Part shown: piece after piece, positions 17,408 through 26,732 of the stretch
How the letters are laid out: the number at the start of each line of letters is the position of its first letter
How positions within the stretch are numbered: the first letter of the stretch is position 1
Origin: Klebsiella quasivariicola
GTDB lineage: Bacteria > Pseudomonadota > Gammaproteobacteria > Enterobacterales > Enterobacteriaceae
Assembly (NCBI RefSeq): GCF_002269255.1
Contig: NZ_CP022823.1
Location: 3,162,001 to 3,226,000 of the forward strand
Direction: 5' to 3'
DNA length: 64,000 bases
Notes under the pieces: model-generated
Database searches by the model: none
What the model was told of the DNA's origin: nothing
Seen by the model: the letters and a program-made list of their open reading frames with translations, nothing else
Position numbers and translations under genes: made by a program

Positions 17408-17432
17408 CGCATGGCCCTCCCGTTTCCGGTGA

Positions 17433-18602
17433 TTAACGCAGATAGTGTTCCGTCAGGCCGCACCATAGCGCCGCCCCGGTCAGCAACAGCGCGTCGTTGA
17501 AGTCATAGCCCGGGTTATGCACCATGCAGCGCTCCGGCTCATCGCCCGCGCCGATAGTGAAATAGCTGCCGTGCGGGTGCTGTTCGAGCATAAAGGCGAA
17601 ATCTTCACTGCCCATAAACGGCTTCACTTCACCCACCTGCTCTGCACCGAACAGCGATGTCGCCACCTCCCGCACCATGGCGTTCGTCGCCGGATCGTTA
17701 CGCAATACCGGGCTGCCATTGACGTGCGTCAGCGTGGCGGTGGCATTGAAGCTCTCCGCCTGGGCCACGGCAATATCGTGGATCCGCTGCAAAACGGTTT
17801 CACGTACCTGCTCATTGAGGGTGCGCACCGTGAGCTTCATCAGCACATGGTCGTTAATGATATTGGGCGCGTGTCCAGCCTGGATGCTGCCGACGGTGAC
17901 CACCGCCGGTTCAAACGGGGTGATATTCCGCGAGACGATCGACTGCAGCGCGAGGGTGATATGGCAGGCGACCAGCGTGGCATCCACGGTATGCTCCGGT
18001 ACCGCGCCGTGGCCGCCAACGCCTTTCACCTCAATATGCAGCGTATCGGAGGAGGCCATCATCGCCCCGTCGCGCAGGCCGATCTTGCCCAGCGGCTGAC
18101 CCGGCATATTGTGCAAGCCGAAGATAGCGTCGCAGGGAAACTGATCAAACAGACCGTCCTCGACCATCACCCGCCCGCCGTACAACAGCTCTTCCGCGGG
18201 CTGGAAAATCAGCTGCAGCGTCCCGGTAAACTGGCGGGTGCGCGCCAGATATTCTGCCGCATAGAGCAGCGTGGTGGTGTGCCCGTCATGGCCGCAGCCG
18301 TGAAAACGCCCTTCAATCTGGCTGGCCCACGGCTTCCCGCTGCGCTCCTGCATCGGCAGGGCATCCATATCCGCCCGCAGGCCAAGGCGTTTTTTCCCCT
18401 CGCCGACGCGCAGCGTGCCCACCACTCCGGTGCCTGCCAGGCCGCGGTGAACGTCGTATCCCCATTCGCTCAACAGCCGGGCAACCTCCTGGCTGGTCTG
18501 ATGTTCTTCAAAGCCGATCTCTGGCTGCTGGTGGAACTGGCGACGCAGGGCAATAAATTGCGCCTCGTTGACCTGCAGGGCTTCAAGCAACGGATGTGTC
18601 AT
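17433..18602 (-). CDS. M20 family amidohydrolase (N-acyl amino acid hydrolase type)
   Basis: From the ATG at 18602 (AGGA 9 bases upstream; MTHPLLEALQVNEAQF) it has 389 residues, the normal M20D/hippuricase length. A longer open frame to 18722 is unlikely. Di-metal ligands are visible: C103 and H105 in HGCGHDGHT, E137-E138 in FQPAEE, H164 in GLHNMPG, and a C-terminal His in MVHNPGYDFND. The DMDALP motif is at 78-83. Relatives cleave amide bonds of N-acyl amino acids, hippurate, indole-acetyl amino acids or p-aminobenzoyl-glutamate; the substrate is not decided by sequence. It is followed by an MFS gene and divergent from the AraC-GH39 regulator. Confidence 0.87.
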   Translation of the reverse strand: MTHPLLEALQVNEAQFIALRRQFHQQPEIGFEEHQTSQEVARLLSEWGYDVHRGLAGTGVVGTLRVGEGKKRLGLRADMDALPMQERSGKPWASQIEGRFHGCGHDGHTTTLLYAAEYLARTRQFTGTLQLIFQPAEELLYGGRVMVEDGLFDQFPCDAIFGLHNMPGQPLGKIGLRDGAMMASSDTLHIEVKGVGGHGAVPEHTVDATLVACHITLALQSIVSRNITPFEPAVVTVGSIQAGHAPNIINDHVLMKLTVRTLNEQVRETVLQRIHDIAVAQAESFNATATLTHVNGSPVLRNDPATNAMVREVATSLFGAEQVGEVKPFMGSEDFAFMLEQHPHGSYFTIGAGDEPERCMVHNPGYDFNDALLLTGAALWCGLTEHYLR

Positions 18603-18773
18603 TTTTGTTATTCCTGTGTTGTGTTTGCACGACACTGTCGAGTTTATGCGGCTCACCCCGCTTTCAGGTGCGCTTTTTTGTTTTATATTGACGATAAACT
18701 CATGACTGTTTTTCATACACATCAGTTATGACAAAAAATAACCGGTTTTTTTTTGTCTCACGAGGAGAGCCAT

Positions 18774-21092
18774 GTGGAACTGCATTCCGGCGACTTTAGC
18801 GTCACCGTGCGCGATGTGCGCCAGTTGAATCAGCCGGAAGGCGACCTGCTGACCCTGCTGTGGGTACTGGAAGGAGCCGTGACGCTGACCGAGGCGGATG
18901 TCGCGCTGCCGCTGGGCGTTGACGCGCTGGCCATCGTCAACCGCAACCGTCGCTGGAGCCTGAGCAGCGCCGCGTCCAACGCGGTGATGATCCTGACCCT
19001 CTCTGCCAGCTGGCTGGCCCGCCTCGACAGCGCTTTTTTTGCCGTCGACTATCAGATAACGTCGCGCACCCGTGATGCGCAGGATGGTCTGCGCCATCTG
19101 ATGCGCCAGCTGCTGGTGAGCGGCCTGGTCAATCATCCCGGCCATTCCCGGCTGGAGGCCAACCGCTGGCTGAGTGAGATGGCGCTCCTGCTGGCCACCC
19201 GCTTCAGCCAGCCCATCGCCTCCATGCCACGGCGCGATGCCGAGCCGTGGAGTCGGCGGATAGCCAGCGTGGTGGCGCGGATCGACGCCAACTATCAGCG
19301 CCGCCTTTCATTACAGGAGGTGGCGGCGGCGGAATTTGTCTCGGAGGCCTGGCTGTCCCGGTTATTTCGCAAAGAGGTGGGCGTCAGCTTTGTCCAGTAT
19401 CTCACCGCGCTGCGTCTGCGCCACGCGGCAGACCAGCTGTCGGCCACCCGCAAACCGGTCCAGCAAATTGCCCGCGAACAGGGGTTTGCCAGTACGCGAA
19501 TGATGAGTGACCTGTTTAAGCGCCAGCACGGCGTGACGCCGCGCCAGTATCGTGAACAGCATCCCCGCGAGCTTGCCCGACCGCGTCCGCCGCTGGCCGA
19601 TCGCTGGCAGCCGGTAGCGCTTGACCGGCTGTATGCCCGACTCAATGAACCGGAGAAGCGCGACCGGGAGAGCCCTCCGCTGCTGATCAATCCGCCGCAG
19701 ACCCGGGAAATCAACCTGCAGGAGCGCCCGGCGCGCTCCGCCGTTCTGCGCCATACACGGATGGTAGTGACCGTGCGCGAGCTGGACGACCTGCTGCGGG
19801 AGGATGTGCGCCGGGAGCTGGAACACCTGCATCGTACCCTGCCGGTGTATGCCGTCGATATCAACGATCCCTTTCTCAGCAGCCGGCTGTTCGGCACCGG
19901 CTGGGACGATCCGCAGATGGCCGGCTACGCCTGCTGGTACAATCTGCAGCAGATCTTCAGCTGGCTGGCGGCGATGGGCTGGCATGTGATCCTGCATACC
20001 GGCGTCACCACCCGCAGCGACCTGCTGCAGCGCTTTCTGCAACTCGCCGCCAACCATTTCCCCCCGGCGACGCTCAACAGCTGGCGCGTTGTCTGGCACT
20101 GGTCGCCGCAGGCCAGCGAAGCTACCCGCCAGGCCGCCTGGCGGCAGCAACGCGAGGTTCTTGACCGCCTGCTGCCGCAGCCGCAGCTGGGGATCTGGCA
20201 CCGCTTTGCCGCCAGTGACCCTGGGGACGATCCGCTGTTTCACTCACCGCTGCTGGCGGAAGCCGATTTTCTCGCCTGCCAGGCAGATGCCAACGAACAG
20301 CTGGATCTGGCGCAGGCGGACAGCAGCCGCCTGGCCTCCAGCGAGCATTATCCGCTGCACAAGCTGCGGCAGATCCACAGCGCGCTGCGCCAGCGCCAGC
20401 TCAACCTGCCGCTATGGCTGCTCTCCTGGAATACCCTGACCGGCGATACACGTGATACTAATGGCCGTTTTTTTCGCGGTGCGCTGTTGATGGACAATTT
20501 GCTGGGGGTGGCGGACCAGGTCTGGCTGGCGGGGTTCTGGTTGAACTCAGGCCTGCAGGGAGAAGCCCGCTCCAACGGGAAGCTGGATACCTCAAGCCTC
20601 GCGCTGCACTATCTGCACGGACTGCCGCGACCGGTTTACTGGGTGCTGTGGCTCTGGCGGCGGCTGCGCGGCGAGATCCTGTTTCACGACAGAAACCTGC
20701 TGCTGCTCCACCACCAGGGGCATTACCAGCTGCTGTTACGCAATACAGTAGTCTACAATCCCTGGCTCTCCAGCGAAGCGGCCTTTATTCAGCGCTTTAG
20801 CCAGCCGTACAGCGTCAAGCTGCTGGGTCTGGCGGGCCGCTGGCGCATTAAACAGCACCTGTTCGATCAGCATCACGGCGCGTTATTCCCACTGGTCGAC
20901 GCCTTTCGCAGCCGCAGTGGCCCCGACGCCGAGGATTACCAGTGGCTGATGCATCAGGCCCGTCCGGCGCTCAGCGTGGAGGAGGCCCGGCTCGACGGCC
21001 ACTGGCTGCGGATCGACTCGCTGGAAAGCAACGCCCTGGCGCTGTATGAATTTACCCCTCAGCTCTCCTCCGGCGAGGATCCCGTCCCCTGA
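18774..21092 (+). CDS. AraC-type regulator fused to degenerate GH39-like domain
   Basis: This is a 772-residue protein from GTG at 18774, chosen because GAGGAG lies 6 bases upstream; an in-frame TTG at 18753 is weaker. Domains are a cupin-like N-terminal sensor (about 1-95), two AraC helix-turn-helices (about 163-264, with LSLQEVAAAEFVSEAWLSRLF then VQQIAREQGFASTRMMSDLF), and about 480 C-terminal residues resembling a GH39 beta-xylosidase barrel. The usual WNEP acid/base motif appears as WHWSP at about 441-445. The nucleophile strand reads PLWLLSWN at about 546-553 with no Glu. The barrel is therefore probably a non-catalytic ligand sensor. It is divergent from the M20-MFS pair, its likely target. 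Confidence 0.8.
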   Translation: MELHSGDFSVTVRDVRQLNQPEGDLLTLLWVLEGAVTLTEADVALPLGVDALAIVNRNRRWSLSSAASNAVMILTLSASWLARLDSAFFAVDYQITSRTRDAQDGLRHLMRQLLVSGLVNHPGHSRLEANRWLSEMALLLATRFSQPIASMPRRDAEPWSRRIASVVARIDANYQRRLSLQEVAAAEFVSEAWLSRLFRKEVGVSFVQYLTALRLRHAADQLSATRKPVQQIAREQGFASTRMMSDLFKRQHGVTPRQYREQHPRELARPRPPLADRWQPVALDRLYARLNEPEKRDRESPPLLINPPQTREINLQERPARSAVLRHTRMVVTVRELDDLLREDVRRELEHLHRTLPVYAVDINDPFLSSRLFGTGWDDPQMAGYACWYNLQQIFSWLAAMGWHVILHTGVTTRSDLLQRFLQLAANHFPPATLNSWRVVWHWSPQASEATRQAAWRQQREVLDRLLPQPQLGIWHRFAASDPGDDPLFHSPLLAEADFLACQADANEQLDLAQADSSRLASSEHYPLHKLRQIHSALRQRQLNLPLWLLSWNTLTGDTRDTNGRFFRGALLMDNLLGVADQVWLAGFWLNSGLQGEARSNGKLDTSSLALHYLHGLPRPVYWVLWLWRRLRGEILFHDRNLLLLHHQGHYQLLLRNTVVYNPWLSSEAAFIQRFSQPYSVKLLGLAGRWRIKQHLFDQHHGALFPLVDAFRSRSGPDAEDYQWLMHQARPALSVEEARLDGHWLRIDSLESNALALYEFTPQLSSGEDPVP

Positions 21093-21904
21093 AGCAACCC
21101 GTCAATTTTCCGCTGACTTTCCGTTGTTGCCGGATTAAAGACCAGCAGGGACAGATCGGGGCGGCCTTCCACGGCAAACGAGGTGAACTCCAGGTCGAGG
21201 GGGCCCATCTGCGGGTGGTGGATGCGCTTATAGCCTTCTCCATGGCCGGCGACGTCATGGCTTTGCCAGAAACGGGCAAACTCGACGCTCTGCTGGGTGA
21301 GTTCCGCGATCAACTGATCCGTCTCCGCCGTGGCCCCCAACCGGGTGACATCGGCGCGAAAGGCGTTGACGATAAGCTGTCCCACGGTTTGCCAGTTCTC
21401 CAGGGTGCAGCGGGCCTCTGGCCGGGTAAACAGGCGGCGCAGCACATTGCGTTCGGCCAGCGGCAGCTGGCCATAGTCGGTCAGTACCCTGGCCGCCGCG
21501 CTATTCCAGGCGATGACGTCCCAGCTGGCGGTGCGGATAATCGCCGGAATGGTGAAAGCATCAAGCACCCGCTGCAGGCGCGGCGTCATATCATCCGTGA
21601 CCGTCAGACGCGTCTGCGGCGGATGGCCAAACGCAAGAATAAACAGATGTTCGCGCTCCGGGGTGGTCAGCCGCAGACCGCGGGCGATCCGCTCCAGCAC
21701 CTCGCGGGACGGCGCGCCGCCGCGCCCCTGTTCAAGCCAGGTATACCAGGTCGGGCTGATGCTGGCGAGCTGCGCGACCTCTTCGCGGCGCAGACCGGGC
21801 GTGCGTCGGCGCCCCGCCGGAAAGCCAAAGGTTACCGGGTCGAGGCGCTGGCGCCGGGCGCGAAGAAAATCACCTAATGCATGGTGGTCAGAAGTATTCA
21901 TCAT
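21059..21904 (-). CDS. XRE regulator with MmyB-like ligand domain
   Basis: This 281-residue protein has an N-terminal helix-turn-helix (about 10-80; GLRREEVAQLASISPTWYTWLEQGR is the hallmark of this XRE subfamily). A C-terminal MmyB-like/PAS-like ligand-binding domain begins TPRLQRVLDAFTIPAIIRTASWDVIAWN and contains HPQMGPLDLEFTSF. Such regulators often sit divergent from an oxidoreductase they control, as here with the epimerase-like gene at 22009. The start is one of two tandem ATGs (21904 or 21901) with a poor ribosome site. Its 3' end overlaps the AraC-GH39 gene by 34 bases. Confidence 0.85.
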   Translation of the reverse strand: MMNTSDHHALGDFLRARRQRLDPVTFGFPAGRRRTPGLRREEVAQLASISPTWYTWLEQGRGGAPSREVLERIARGLRLTTPEREHLFILAFGHPPQTRLTVTDDMTPRLQRVLDAFTIPAIIRTASWDVIAWNSAAARVLTDYGQLPLAERNVLRRLFTRPEARCTLENWQTVGQLIVNAFRADVTRLGATAETDQLIAELTQQSVEFARFWQSHDVAGHGEGYKRIHHPQMGPLDLEFTSFAVEGRPDLSLLVFNPATTESQRKIDGLLQGTGSSPEES

Positions 21905-22008
21905 CTGTGTGAGATCTGCCTGTTAGAATTTATACCCCGATAATGTCTCTACTTTAAGAGTATGGCAGCGCGGGTAGGATACGCCTGAAAACTCGTTCAG
22001 GAGGTTCA

Positions 22009-22917
22009 ATGATGCGTATATTTCTTACCGGCGCGAGCGGCTTTATCGGCTCACGTATTCTTCCGGCGCTGCAGGCGTCGGGACATCAGGTTATCGGCCT
22101 CGCGCGCAGCGACGCCGCGGCGCAGGCCCTGGAGGCGGCCGGCGCCGAGGTGCATCGCGGCACGCTGGACGCCCCGGACTCGCTGCTGGCGGGTGTCGGG
22201 GACGCCGACGCGGTGATCCATACCGCCTTCGACCACGATTTCAGCCGCTTTGCCGCCAACTGCGAGAAGGATCGACAGGCGATCCTGGCCCTGGGCCAGG
22301 CGCTGCGGGGGAGCGCGCGGCCGCTGGTGATCACCTCCGGCACGCTGATGGGTGACGACGGAAGCGGCGCCCCGGCCCGGGAGTCGTTCTTCAACGCAGC
22401 GCACCCCAGTCCGCGCACCGCCTCAGAGCTCGCCGGCCAGCAGCTGCTGGAAGCGGGAGTGGATGTTCGGGTCGTCCGCCTGCCTCAGGTGCATGACACC
22501 GTACGCCAGGGGTTGCTGACCTGCTATATCGAACGTGCGGTCGCCAACGGGGCGGTAGCCCTGCGCGGCGAGGGGAGCAATCGCTGGTCCGCCGCCCATG
22601 TGGATGACGTCGTACGTCTGTATGTCAGTGCGCTGCTGCATGGTGCGGCCGGTGAGCGCTATCATGCAGTGGCCGAAGAGGGGATCGCGTTACGGGATAT
22701 TGCTGCGGTAATTGCCCAGGGATTAAACCTGCCGCTGACCCACCTGGATGAGTCGCAGGTCGACGCCTGGTTCGGCTGGTTTGCGCCGTTTACCGCTCTT
22801 GACCTGCACGCCAGCTCGGCATGGACCCGCGAGCGATTGCAGTGGCAACCCATTGGCCCCGGCCTGCTCGACGATCTGCAAAATATGGACTATGAAAAAG
22901 TGACGTTGTCACTATAA
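22009..22917 (+). CDS. NAD(P)-dependent epimerase-like oxidoreductase (extended SDR)
   Basis: This 302-residue extended short-chain dehydrogenase has a Rossmann motif TGASGFIGS near the N-terminus (about 7-15), followed by a ligand segment ARSDAAAQALEAAGAEVHRGTLD. The catalytic YxxxK is not obvious; the stretch SPRTASELAGQQLL sits where it would be expected, as in many atypical SDR (NmrA/YwnB-like) members, so enzyme activity is uncertain. The start uses AGGAGG 5-6 bases before two tandem ATGs. It is divergent from the XRE regulator. The substrate is unknown. Confidence 0.82.
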   Translation: MMRIFLTGASGFIGSRILPALQASGHQVIGLARSDAAAQALEAAGAEVHRGTLDAPDSLLAGVGDADAVIHTAFDHDFSRFAANCEKDRQAILALGQALRGSARPLVITSGTLMGDDGSGAPARESFFNAAHPSPRTASELAGQQLLEAGVDVRVVRLPQVHDTVRQGLLTCYIERAVANGAVALRGEGSNRWSAAHVDDVVRLYVSALLHGAAGERYHAVAEEGIALRDIAAVIAQGLNLPLTHLDESQVDAWFGWFAPFTALDLHASSAWTRERLQWQPIGPGLLDDLQNMDYEKVTLSL

Positions 22918-23249
22918 ACAATGGCGTTCCCCCTGCATAACACCCGACGGGTGCATTGTTGTGCCCGTCGGGCCACGCTCGTTCTTCCCCGCTATACTCA
23001 ATGCACTATGCCCTCAGCGCCTGCTAAACAGGCGAGCAAACCGCAGCCAAACAGACCTGACTGGCGATATCGGCGATAAAAAGTTACCATGTTTCACTAT
23101 ACAGACTCGGTTCCGCGACTATTTTAATCAATTGACTGAATACTATACGCACCCGGTAACCGCATTATCCCTCAGGCTTGTTGAAGGCGGTGGTGAATGT
23201 CTATTAATCTTAATAAGATAGAGTTCAACTCTATAATCAAACAGAAAAT
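22918..23249. other. 332-bp spacer before sapA
   Basis: Two structures are visible. A hairpin CCCGACGGG/CCCGTCGGG spans 22943-22972 with no T tail and may end the SDR transcript. A perfect 17-bp palindrome, ATAGAGTTCAACTCTAT, lies at 23218-23234, just 15 bases before the sapA ATG. An 86-codon GTG frame (22961-23221) lacks a ribosome site and family resemblance and is taken as chance. E. coli has ymjA and the puu genes in this area; no ymjA was found. Confidence 0.6.
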
Positions 23250-24893
23250 ATGCGCCTGAAATTGTCATCTCTCCTGGCAGCCGTTTCCCTGCTGTGTGGA
23301 CAGGCTTTTGCCGCCCCTGCGCTTCCCGACCGCGCCGATATCCGCGATAGCGGTTTCGTCTATTGCGTCAGCGGCCAGGTGAATACCTTTAATCCGCAAA
23401 AAGTCAGCAGCGGACTGATCGTCGATACGCTGGCGGCGCAGATCTATGATCGCCTGCTTGACGTCGACCCCTATACCTACCGGCTGGTACCCGAGCTGGC
23501 GGAGAGCTGGGAAGTCCTTGATAACGGCGCCACCTACCGTTTTCACCTGCGTCGTCATGTCCCGTTTCAGCGCACAGCGTGGTTTACCCCGACCCGGGAT
23601 TTCAACGCTGATGATGTGATTTTTACCTTTGGCCGTATTTTTAACCGCGACCATCCGTGGCACAACGTCAATGGCAGCAGTTTCCCCTACTTCGACAGCC
23701 TGCAGTTTGCTGACAGCGTAGAGAGTGTGCGTAAACTGGATAATCAGACCGTCGAGTTTCGCCTTAAGCGACCGGACGCCTCGTTCCTCTGGCATCTGGC
23801 CACCCACTATGCATCGGTGACTTCCGCCGAGTATGCCGCCCGGTTAACGCAAAATGACCGTCAGGAACAGCTGGATCGCCAGCCGGTCGGCACCGGTCCG
23901 TTCCAGCTGGCAGAGTATCGTACCGGGCAGTACATCCGCCTGCAGCGCCATCCCGGCTACTGGCGCGGTAAGCCGTTGATGCCGCAGGTGGTGGTCGACC
24001 TCGGCTCCGGTGGTACCGGTCGTCTGTCGAAACTCCTCACCGGGGAATGCGACGTGCTGGCCTGGCCTGCCGCCAGTCAGTTGACGATCCTGCGTGACGA
24101 CCCGCGCCTGCGCCTGACGCTGCGCCCGGGCATGAACATTGCCTGGCTGGCTTTCAACACCGCCAAGCCGCCGCTGGATAACCCGCAGGTGCGCCATGCC
24201 CTCGCGCTGGCCATTAACAACCAGCGCCTGATGCAGTCCATCTACTACGGCACCGCGGAAACCGCGGCCTCGATGCTGCCACGCGCCTCGTGGGCCTACG
24301 ATAACGACGCTAAAATTACCGAATACAATCCGCAGGAGGCCCGCGCCCGCCTGAAGGCTCTGGGGCTGGAAAATCTGACCCTCAAGCTGTGGGTACCCAC
24401 CAGCTCGCAGGCGTGGAACCCGAGCCCGCTGAAAACGGCGGAGCTTATCCAGGCGGATATGGCGCAGATTGGCGTCAAGGTGATCATCGTGCCGGTAGAG
24501 GGGCGATTCCAGGAAGCGCGCCTGATGGATATGAGCCATGACCTGACGCTCTCCGGCTGGGCGACGGACAGTAACGATCCGGACAGTTTCTTCCGTCCGC
24601 TGCTGAGCTGCGCGGCGATCGCCTCGCAAACCAACTTTGCCCACTGGTGTAATCGGGAATTTGACGACGTGCTGCAAAAAGCGCTGATCTCGCAGCAGCT
24701 CGCCTCGCGAATGGACGCGTACAAAGAGGCGCAGCAGATCCTCGCCCGCGAACTGCCGGTCCTGCCGCTGGCCTCATCGCTGCGGCTACAGGCTTATCGC
24801 TATGATATGAAAGGCCTGGTGCTCAGCCCCTTCGGTAACGCTTCGTTCGCTGGGGTGTCGCGGGAGAAAACCGAAGAGGTGAAAAAACCATGA
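23250..24893 (+). CDS. sapA: Peptide-binding protein SapA
   Basis: This 547-residue periplasmic family-5 solute-binding protein has the same length as in E. coli. The signal peptide is MRLKLSSLLAAVSLLCGQAFA, with cleavage likely after AFA (residue 22). Typical features are FVYCVSGQVNTFNPQK and the domain-I motif RFHLRRHVPFQ. Sap is linked to resistance to antimicrobial peptides and to peptide/heme uptake in Haemophilus and Salmonella; in E. coli SapBCDF exports putrescine. The start codon has no clear Shine-Dalgarno and lies beside a palindrome. It overlaps sapB by 4 bases. Confidence 0.94.
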   Translation: MRLKLSSLLAAVSLLCGQAFAAPALPDRADIRDSGFVYCVSGQVNTFNPQKVSSGLIVDTLAAQIYDRLLDVDPYTYRLVPELAESWEVLDNGATYRFHLRRHVPFQRTAWFTPTRDFNADDVIFTFGRIFNRDHPWHNVNGSSFPYFDSLQFADSVESVRKLDNQTVEFRLKRPDASFLWHLATHYASVTSAEYAARLTQNDRQEQLDRQPVGTGPFQLAEYRTGQYIRLQRHPGYWRGKPLMPQVVVDLGSGGTGRLSKLLTGECDVLAWPAASQLTILRDDPRLRLTLRPGMNIAWLAFNTAKPPLDNPQVRHALALAINNQRLMQSIYYGTAETAASMLPRASWAYDNDAKITEYNPQEARARLKALGLENLTLKLWVPTSSQAWNPSPLKTAELIQADMAQIGVKVIIVPVEGRFQEARLMDMSHDLTLSGWATDSNDPDSFFRPLLSCAAIASQTNFAHWCNREFDDVLQKALISQQLASRMDAYKEAQQILARELPVLPLASSLRLQAYRYDMKGLVLSPFGNASFAGVSREKTEEVKKP

Positions 24894-25855
24894 TTATATT
24901 TACCCTGCGCCGCCTGCTGCTGCTGCTGGTCACCCTCTTTTTTCTGACCTTTGTCGGCTTCAGCCTGAGCTATTTCACCCCTCATGCCCCGCTGCAGGGC
25001 GCCTCGCTGTGGAATGCGTGGCTGTTCTGGTTTGAAGGGGTGCTGCACTGGGATTTTGGCGTCTCCAGCATTAACGGCCAGCTGATTTCTGAGCAGCTGC
25101 GCGAGGTGTTCCCGGCGACCATGGAGCTGTGCATCCTCGCCTTCGGCTTTGCCCTGCTGATTGGCATTCCGGTGGGCATGATCGCCGGCGTAATGCGCAA
25201 CAAATGGCCCGATACGCTGATCAGCGCCGTTGCGCTGGTCGGTTTCTCGATCCCGGTCTTCTGGCTGGCACTCCTGCTGACCCTCTTCTTCTCCCTGACC
25301 CTCGGCTGGTTTCCGGTCTCAGGCCGCTTCGATCTGCTGTATGAGGTGAAAAATGTCACCGGTTTCGCGCTGATCGACGCCTGGCTCTCGGACTCGCCGT
25401 GGCGTCATGAGATGATCGTCAGCGCCGCCCGGCATATGGTGCTGCCGGTGCTGACCCTGGCGGTCGCCCCCACCACTGAAGTGATCCGCCTGATGCGCAT
25501 CAGCACCAGCGAGGTGTATGACACCAACTACGTAAAAGCGGCCGCCACCCGCGGCGTGTCGCGACGCAAAATTTTACTGCGTCATGTACTGCATAACGCC
25601 CTGCCGCCGGTGATCCCGCGTCTCGGCCTGCAGTTTTCCACCATGCTCACCCTGGCGATGATCACCGAGATGGTGTTCAGCTGGCCCGGGCTGGGCCGCT
25701 GGCTGATCAACGCCATCCGCCAGCAGGACTACGCGGCGATTTCCGCTGGCGTCATGGTGATTGGCGCGCTGGTGATTATTGTCAACGTAATTTCCGATAT
25801 CCTCGGTGCCATGGCTAACCCGCTGAAACATAAGGAATGGTATGCCCTACGATAG
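24890..25855 (+). CDS. sapB: ABC permease SapB
   Basis: This 321-residue DppB/OppB-type inner-membrane permease has about six spans. It carries the EAA-loop region seen as YVKAAATRGVSRRKILLRHVLHNALPPVIPRLG, which contacts the SapD/SapF ATPases. It starts in ATGA overlapping sapA and overlaps sapC by 14 bases, so the operon is tightly coupled. Confidence 0.95.
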   Translation: MIIFTLRRLLLLLVTLFFLTFVGFSLSYFTPHAPLQGASLWNAWLFWFEGVLHWDFGVSSINGQLISEQLREVFPATMELCILAFGFALLIGIPVGMIAGVMRNKWPDTLISAVALVGFSIPVFWLALLLTLFFSLTLGWFPVSGRFDLLYEVKNVTGFALIDAWLSDSPWRHEMIVSAARHMVLPVLTLAVAPTTEVIRLMRISTSEVYDTNYVKAAATRGVSRRKILLRHVLHNALPPVIPRLGLQFSTMLTLAMITEMVFSWPGLGRWLINAIRQQDYAAISAGVMVIGALVIIVNVISDILGAMANPLKHKEWYALR

Positions 25856-26732
25856 CGTTTATCTGGAAAAGCGTCCGCCCGGCGCGCTGCGCACCGTATG
25901 GCGTAAATTCTATGGCGACACCACGGCGATGATCGGCCTGTACGGCTGCGCGGGCCTGCTGCTGCTCTGTATCTTCGGCGGCTGGTTCGCTCCCTACGGT
26001 ATCGATCAGCAGTTTCTGGGCTACCAGCTGCTGCCTCCATCATGGTCGCGCTACGGTGAAGTCTCCTTCTTCCTGGGAACCGATGACCTCGGCCGCGATG
26101 TGCTGAGCCGGCTGCTGAGCGGCGCGGCGCCGACCGTTGGCGGGGCCTTTGTCGTCACCCTCGGCGCCACGCTGTTTGGCCTGGTGCTGGGCGTGATTGC
26201 CGGTTCAACCCACGGCCTGCGCTCGGCGGTGATGAACCATATCCTCGATACCCTGCTCTCCATCCCGTCGCTGCTGCTGGCGATTATCGTCGTCGCCTTT
26301 GCCGGACCGCATCTCAGCCATGCCATGTTCGCCGTCTGGCTGGCGCTGCTGCCGCGGATGGTGCGCTCGGTTTACAGCATGGTCCACGACGAGCTGGAGA
26401 AAGAGTACATTATCGCCGCCCGCCTCGATGGCGCGTCGACGCTGAATATTCTGCTGTTTGCCATCCTGCCCAATATTGCCTCCGGCCTGGTAACCGAGAT
26501 CACCCGCGCCCTGTCGATGGCTATTCTTGATATTGCTGCGCTGGGCTTTCTTGACCTCGGCGCCCAGCTGCCTTCGCCAGAATGGGGAGCCATGCTGGGC
26601 GATGCGCTGGAGCTTATCTATGTGGCGCCGTGGACCGTCATGCTGCCCGGGGCGGCGATCATGCTCAGCGTACTGCTGGTCAACCTGCTGGGCGACGGTA
26701 TTCGCCGGGCGATCATTGCCGGGGTTCAATAA
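25842..26732 (+). CDS. sapC: ABC permease SapC
   Basis: This 296-residue DppC/OppC-type permease has an N-terminal span (about 27-47), a periplasmic loop with FLGTDDLGRDVLSRLLSGA, and the EAA-like loop YIIAARLDGASTLNILLFAILPNIASGLV. It pairs with SapB to form the channel. Its stop TAA shares a base with the sapD ATG (TAATG), indicating coupled translation. Confidence 0.95.
   Translation: MPYDSVYLEKRPPGALRTVWRKFYGDTTAMIGLYGCAGLLLLCIFGGWFAPYGIDQQFLGYQLLPPSWSRYGEVSFFLGTDDLGRDVLSRLLSGAAPTVGGAFVVTLGATLFGLVLGVIAGSTHGLRSAVMNHILDTLLSIPSLLLAIIVVAFAGPHLSHAMFAVWLALLPRMVRSVYSMVHDELEKEYIIAARLDGASTLNILLFAILPNIASGLVTEITRALSMAILDIAALGFLDLGAQLPSPEWGAMLGDALELIYVAPWTVMLPGAAIMLSVLLVNLLGDGIRRAIIAGVQ

Noticed and set aside
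22961..23221. 86-codon GTG ORF before sapA
   Set aside because: GTG start inside a hairpin, no Shine-Dalgarno and no likeness to YmjA, the E. coli gene at this place.
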